Assembly (NCBI GenBank): GCA_037389465.1
Contig: JAZARR010000153.1
Location: 5,740,501-5,804,500 of the forward strand
Length of the DNA stretch: 64,000 nt
Source of the DNA: Baylisascaris procyonis
Lineage: Eukaryota > Nematoda > Chromadorea > Rhabditida > Ascarididae
Direction of reading: 5' to 3'
The position numbers were made by a program, and so were the translations under genes. Every line of letters begins with the position of its first letter. Within the stretch, counting starts at the first letter, position 1. Below, one piece after another: positions 56,001 to 64,000 of the stretch. The notes beneath the pieces are model-generated. The model saw only the letters and a list, made by a program, of their open reading frames with translations. It was not told the DNA's origin and searched no databases.

Positions 56001-57960
56001 AGCTGGTGGAAAATCAACGCGAAAAGGGGTGGGTGGTGAAGGGGAAGTATGGTTGGATGGTGGAAAGTGGAAAGAGGAATACGGTGATAGAAAAGCCTAT
56101 GACTATAGCAAATACATAAAGCAATGCAGTCTTAATTCACCGATCAGACGATACGAGACGATAGTGAGTTTGGGTTTTGAAATTCACGGTGAATAGAGCG
56201 AAAACATATCAAAACAATTGATAACACTGAAAAAAAAAGGAAACATTATCGACGTACGGACGTTGAAAGTTGGACTTTCAAAAAAAAATAAAATTAAAAT
56301 CATTTATTCCTATTTTTGATGAATTTCTTGTTCAATAAATCGGATTTATAAACAAACAAAATCATCTTTATGTGAGGATTTAAAATCCGTGAAGCCGGGT
56401 TTAACTAATCATTTTTATTAGTTACGAACTCAACCGTCGAATTCGATTAATCTAGGTTTCATTTGCAACCTATCAAGTGATAACCCGATAAAACTCATTT
56501 AAAATTCATAGGAATCTTTGCGCCATTTCATTGAAATCTACGAAATTGATGTCCCAAGTTTCCAGCAATAAAATATAAAATAACACATTTATAAGACTTT
56601 GCCAATTGAATATTATAAATAGCATATACCATATGAATAACGATAAGAAATTACTGCTTGAGTATTGCCTGAATATTACCCGTGAAGTACTGAGAAAAAC
56701 CAGTATGGACAGACACGCACATACACATAAAGGCAAGCCGACCGACATATGCGGTGCAGTCTACATTGCACTATAAAGGCACTTTAAAAGCGGCAACCTT
56801 TATTGGAATAAAACTGAGTCTGTCACGTCAACAGCGCTTTCGAAGCAACTGAAATAATATTTCATTGAAATGTTAACCGAATTATATACGTTCTCTCTTC
56901 ACAACGCGATGTTCCCTTTTAACATAGACTTCAATTTTACAGTGTGCCCTTGCAATTGTATGTCTATTGCGACTGATGGGATTGCAACTTTTAAATTTTC
57001 GGTATTTCTTTCATTTTGATGTACGTGGCTTCCTCATGTTTCTTATATATTTTTATATACGTTCATTTGACTTTAGGCCGCTGTTAATTCATGTCTTGAA
57101 TAATGCGTGAAATGGCTTATATTTCAAAAAAAAAAAGGATTCGACTGTGGAAGTAGGATTGCATTTTGTATACACATTGGAATTTGACGCAAGCCTTTAG
57201 TCGAATTTCAAAGGCATCTTGAATGCGCTGCTAATGCGCCAATAAAAATGTCACGAACTTAAAAGTATTTGTGCATTAGAGAAAAGCTTGATAGTGCTGT
57301 TATCGTTAAGTGAGCAACTTATGGATGCACAGTGATTAAGGCAATCAAGAACGGCATAATGCGAATTTAATACCCCAATGAGTTAGTGCAAAAAAAAGTG
57401 CTGCGTGACTGAATACTTTTCGTGAATTGGTGAGAGGCAATAATAATATGGAGAGACACATACATAAACAGACGTAGAACAAAATGACTGATATTTGTGA
57501 CACACTCTGCTCTACACTATAAAGGCGTGCTGACTGATGCTCTCGGACTCGATTGGTTTACACTGAGGTTTCATTTCCTTCAAAATTCAAATATTTCCTC
57601 TTGTCTTGTGTATCATTTTTTGTGAGGGGATCATGTGGTGTGAGCGACATTGCTAGCGATGATTTGCTTGCGCAATGATAAAACAAACGCACTATCGAGT
57701 TCAAACACCCATTATCATTACCACTGCAATTCGCTCTCTGAAAATGAATACCAAAAGAAATTTATGATCACCGTACACATGCTGCTGCATTTAAGTAACC
57801 AACGACGATTTATTTGTCTACCCAATGAGAATCGGAAACCATGAAATTTCTTACAGTATCTCTCCATCATCGGCTAGCCAGTAACCATTTCATAAGTAGT
57901 GTTTGTTGCAAACGTTAATCACATGAAAAGCGATAAACCGTGAAAGCAAGCGGTGGCAAT
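53025..57960. other. AT-rich DNA, no gene seen
   Basis: Open frames here are short and show no domain. A 32-codon ATG frame at about 55606-55704 (MNRKNAFKVALSASEK...) is the most protein-like but has nothing to support it. Confidence 0.55.
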
Positions 57961-58033
57961 GTAGGTGGGTGATGCAGTGGATTATGACCCGCACAGACAA
58001 TGAAAAGTCGGGGTTCGAGACTCCATGCTCTAC
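57961..58033 (+). other. tRNA-like sequence, degenerate
   Basis: TGATGCAGTGG resembles a polymerase III A box and GGGGTTCGAGACTCC a B box. They are spaced as in a tRNA, with GTAGG...TCTAC able to pair at the ends. The anticodon arm does not fold properly and no anticodon can be read, so it is at best a tRNA pseudogene or the head of a tRNA-derived SINE. Confidence 0.25.
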
Positions 58034-59342
58034 ATATTTCCAGCTTGTGTATCTTGCTTCATAGGTGCAGCAACAATACAGTCTAAACAATAAGATTGAA
58101 TTGAGCAATTTGGAGCAACTCTTTGCCTTCCACATTTTACTTCCATTTTCCAAAATTTGCCGCGTCTTTTCAAGGAAAATTTTCATACTGCATAAGATGT
58201 CGGTGTATATATGACTATTCATTTGCATAATTCAGCTCCACATTCACCATCCTAAATTGCATGAACTTTGTAGGGTGCATATTCACGTTCAAAGAAATAA
58301 CTGATCATAAATGAGAAGAAAAACCAGAGACAGAAAAATCAGGCTGTGACCCCTTTGAACTTATTTCAAAAAATCAGCTTTTTGATCAAAGGATGTTCAA
58401 CTACGAGACAGCCAATAACCTTCCTGAAAGATTCAAAGCATAAAATTTGTGGTTGAAGGTTGCAGGGAGAATCTTTAACTCACCCCCCCCACCCCATCTT
58501 CTCGCCCCGTAAGTGTTGCCGTTCAGCTAAATCGTCGCCAAACTTCAGAAATATCACTGACTTTGCCTCTCGTCCACTTTAGTCCATTCCTTTGGGTTTT
58601 AAATTGCTGCTGAGTTGTTTTGGTTTGCAGTGTTGATGCTTTAAGCACTGAACGTCTACTTGCTCGGATCATAGCTTTGCGAAGTTTTGATCTTCTTTTT
58701 TGTGTATGCTCAAACGCCTTTTGTGCCTTTTCCCACTTTGGGACGTATAAATAAATAAACAAACAGATGAAAAAAGTTGTGGCGACTTCATATCATAATA
58801 TATGAGTGCCAAAAAGGAAGTTGAGAAAAGTGTGAATTTTTTAAAGGAAATCAAATGATTTGCAACAATGAGACGTTCAAAAACTACTCCTGCAGCGCAG
58901 TTGCTTCAGTTGGTGCATAAAACCGTGCACATCTAAAAAAAGCACTGAGAGCTATGAATTATAGAACTTCTCAGAGAGTGAGGTTTAAGTGAGGCGACTA
59001 AGGGGAAGTAGGGGTATCTTTTTTCAAAAATTGACAATGAAAAGCAATAGAGAGCGGAATAAATACATAAAAGTTCACGCACATATATTCTACAGTAATA
59101 TCATTCACGCTATGATAAAACATATGTGGCAATTGTAGAGCTTAAGATAAAGGTTGAGGTATGGGTCATTGACGAAGGGTTTTTTTTTATCGAGGATTGT
59201 TTTTTAATGAGGAGAGTTCATCTCAGTTTGAGGATGCAATATTAGAGGAGGGGTTTAATTCACATAATGCGGTGTCAATGATCGTAACTGATGGTGCCTC
59301 TGCACAACAAATTTCGCTGAATCCAGTATTCGTGCTTTTCCA

Positions 59343-59409
<67 letters not shown>

Positions 59410-59925
59410 TTTATCTGCGACTGCGAATACTTAATAAATGAAAATCGACTGCATACTGGGCAACGGACACTAAGAATTTAAACTGGTATGAATCATATAA
59501 CGTAACATCTCAAACAGAACGCCTCTCCTGAATTAATCTGCTTGGATAAGATCGCTGATAGAATTTTATGGGTTATCGTAACTTTGATGAATCGGGATCT
59601 TGCTAAGTAATGTTTCTTTAGAGACTATGAAATTGATTATTTTCTACCATTTCCATTCTTATTACATATATTTTCCTGTGTTCGAATTCTTGAGAGTATA
59701 CTGTTGAAGCAAATTGTAAAAATTTATTAATTTGCGCTCTATCAGTATAAATATATGCTTCATATCCCCGATCAGTAGTAAGCGAAAGGAAAAACACCTG
59801 AGCAAGTATTAAGGATATAACTACAATATTTAGAATACATGCATGACATGAAAATTTAAAAAAAAAAAGGCAAAATAAATAAACATCATTTGAAAGGCTC
59901 GATATTGCCCACGAATTGTTGATAA
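58034..59925. other. AT-rich DNA, no gene seen
   Basis: Contains an (AT)n microsatellite (59347-59405). The minus frame at 58762-58523 (79 codons, Lys/Arg-rich) has no domain. Confidence 0.5.
59347..59405. repeat. (AT)n microsatellite
   Basis: About 29 AT units. Confidence 0.97.
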
Positions 59926-60177
59926 CCAATAGCTGATACTATACGCTTCGTCAGCACATTAGCAAAAGTACTCATCGAGAGTAAATGGCAGAAATGTTCA
60001 ACTTATGGCCGAATCCGCACCGCTGACGTGCGGTCGGACATTTACGCTCCGGCATATGCGCCCCAGGCAATTAATGGGCATCGACTGAACAAAATCACCC
60101 CGTCCGTCCGAGCGAACAAAAAAATAAGCACTTACATAGCGTTATCAATCGAAAAATTTCGATTGTATCAGTGTTAG
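59926..60177 (+). other. 83-codon open frame, unrecognised
   Basis: Open from TAA at 59923 to TAG at 60177. It includes LAKVLIESKWQKCSTYGRI and RTADVRSDIYAPAYAPQAIN. It is markedly G+C-richer than its flanks over 60000-60120. It has no ATG, contains a small hairpin (60015-60033), and overlaps the minus-strand candidate at 60136-60328 at its end. Confidence 0.2.
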
Positions 60178-60328
60178 TAGAAGTAGAGAGTAGGAAGATT
60201 GGTGAGGCGCCATGAAAGGTCTCTATGTATGGGGATGATGGATTGGCTAGGACGGGAGGAACTCGTTGCGACACTTCCACAAATAACGCAACTCCCTGCA
60301 TCCATCTATCAGTGCGTCTCCAACCCAT
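60136..60328 (-). CDS. candidate first coding exon, unrecognised
   Basis: A true ATG at 60328-60326 with an in-frame stop close upstream opens MGWRRTDRWMQGVALFVEV. The frame stays open to IEIFRLITL, where a strong donor CTAT|GTAAGTGC occurs at 60136/60135. Length 193 nt, ending in phase 1. No downstream exon was found that continues a known domain, so function is unknown. Confidence 0.25.
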
Positions 60329-63184
<2,856 letters not shown>

Positions 63185-64000
63185 ATATAGAATGCTTTGG
63201 GCAATTTTTCATCACAGCAATCTGCCCATATGTAGGATTATATTTAATTCCTGCGAAAAAAAGTTCCACATCAACAAGAGGAATGATGAATTGGCTGCTC
63301 AAAGAAATCAAAAAGTGAGTAATCTCCTTCCACTGTTGTCTCTGCAAGCCTTTGTTGGCAGTTGTTTGGCATTACATTGTTGGTGCACTTTGTTTTTGTT
63401 CATCAGTCGTTCTTTGAGATTTCATCAGTCGTTCTTTGAGATAACTTTTTGTGTTATTTACTACATAAAATTAAGAGGAAGTGTTATGGAAATATTTACT
63501 TGCAAGCTTCAGTGCACTTTTAAAACCGGACTGATTTTGTTTTCATTTCCGGTTTTCCAAATATCAGTTTTTTCACTTTCACTAATAAGCATCGTTTCTG
63601 TGAGAACTGAAAATAGAAGCATCTAATATTTTCAGTATACTCAAAAAAAAGGAAATGCAAATCTTTTACAAATTTTCTAATTATAATCTCTTAAGTTAAC
63701 GAACGATGAATATACAAATCAGCGCCCTTCCGTATATTAGCATAATATTGATATTCAAATATATTCGTGAGCGTCTAATGTAGCCTTCTATTTTAATTAG
63801 TCATAATCTTTGCTTATTCTATTTGCACAAATATTTTGCTATCGATCTCGGACATAATTTTGCACCTGCTAGTCTCGCATATTTCACTTCATCTAGTTGA
63901 TTGGCAGCGGCATTTGATTATGGTCATAAGAGAGTTATTTCTACATGACCGGAAGTGGCAACGATAAATTCGAAATACAGGTGTGTTGCTTCAAAAACTA
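63185..64000. other. AT-rich DNA, no convincing gene
   Basis: A plus frame at 63192-63626 (144 codons, starting at an ATG beside the microsatellite) is hydrophobic and low-complexity. A 22-bp direct duplication occurs at 63401-63442 within it. Confidence 0.45.
63401..63442. repeat. tandem 22-bp duplication
   Basis: CATCAGTCGTTCTTTGAGAT is repeated at 63401 and 63423. Confidence 0.95.

Overview
The window is eukaryotic, AT-rich and gene-poor. It has spliceosomal introns, long (AT)n and (TTTA)n microsatellites and only one gene I can identify with confidence. That gene encodes a BMP/TGF-beta ligand whose mature domain reads like the nematode DBL-1 type (NWQDWI core, seven cysteines, C-terminal CGCR). 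Acceptors of the TTTCAG/TTGCAG/TTATAG kind also fit a nematode, so I read this as nematode genomic DNA, probably a species with long introns and large intergenic gaps. The species cannot be told from the sequence.

Layout. 1-1150: a stretch visibly richer in G+C than what follows, with short competing open frames on both strands. It may be the edge of a gene lying mostly to the left. 3400-3750: a second small G+C-elevated patch with protein-like minus-strand frames. 5216-11561 (minus strand): a complete dbl-1-like gene of seven coding exons, 406 codons plus stop. It has a TGF-beta prodomain, a furin-type RRKRR site and a full cystine-knot domain. Intron phases agree at all six junctions, and one junction needs a GC-AG intron. 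A strong acceptor and a five-codon upstream ORF lie in the presumed 5' leader (11562-11815). 11816-64000: about 52 kb with no gene I recognise. It is AT-rich intergenic or intronic DNA with eight or more microsatellites, several small tandem duplications, two clean hairpins, a G-quadruplex motif, and scattered small G+C-elevated islands carrying open frames. Those islands (27158-27484, 35507-35617, 39722-39958, 52856-53024, 59926-60328) could be isolated exons of a long-intron gene, pseudogene fragments or chance.

With stop codons this common in AT-rich DNA, dozens of open frames of 60-100 codons are expected by chance in 64 kb, so I keep such calls at low confidence. I found no second gene obviously linked to BMP signalling, no rRNA or intact tRNA, no CRISPR array and no recognisable transposon-encoded protein.
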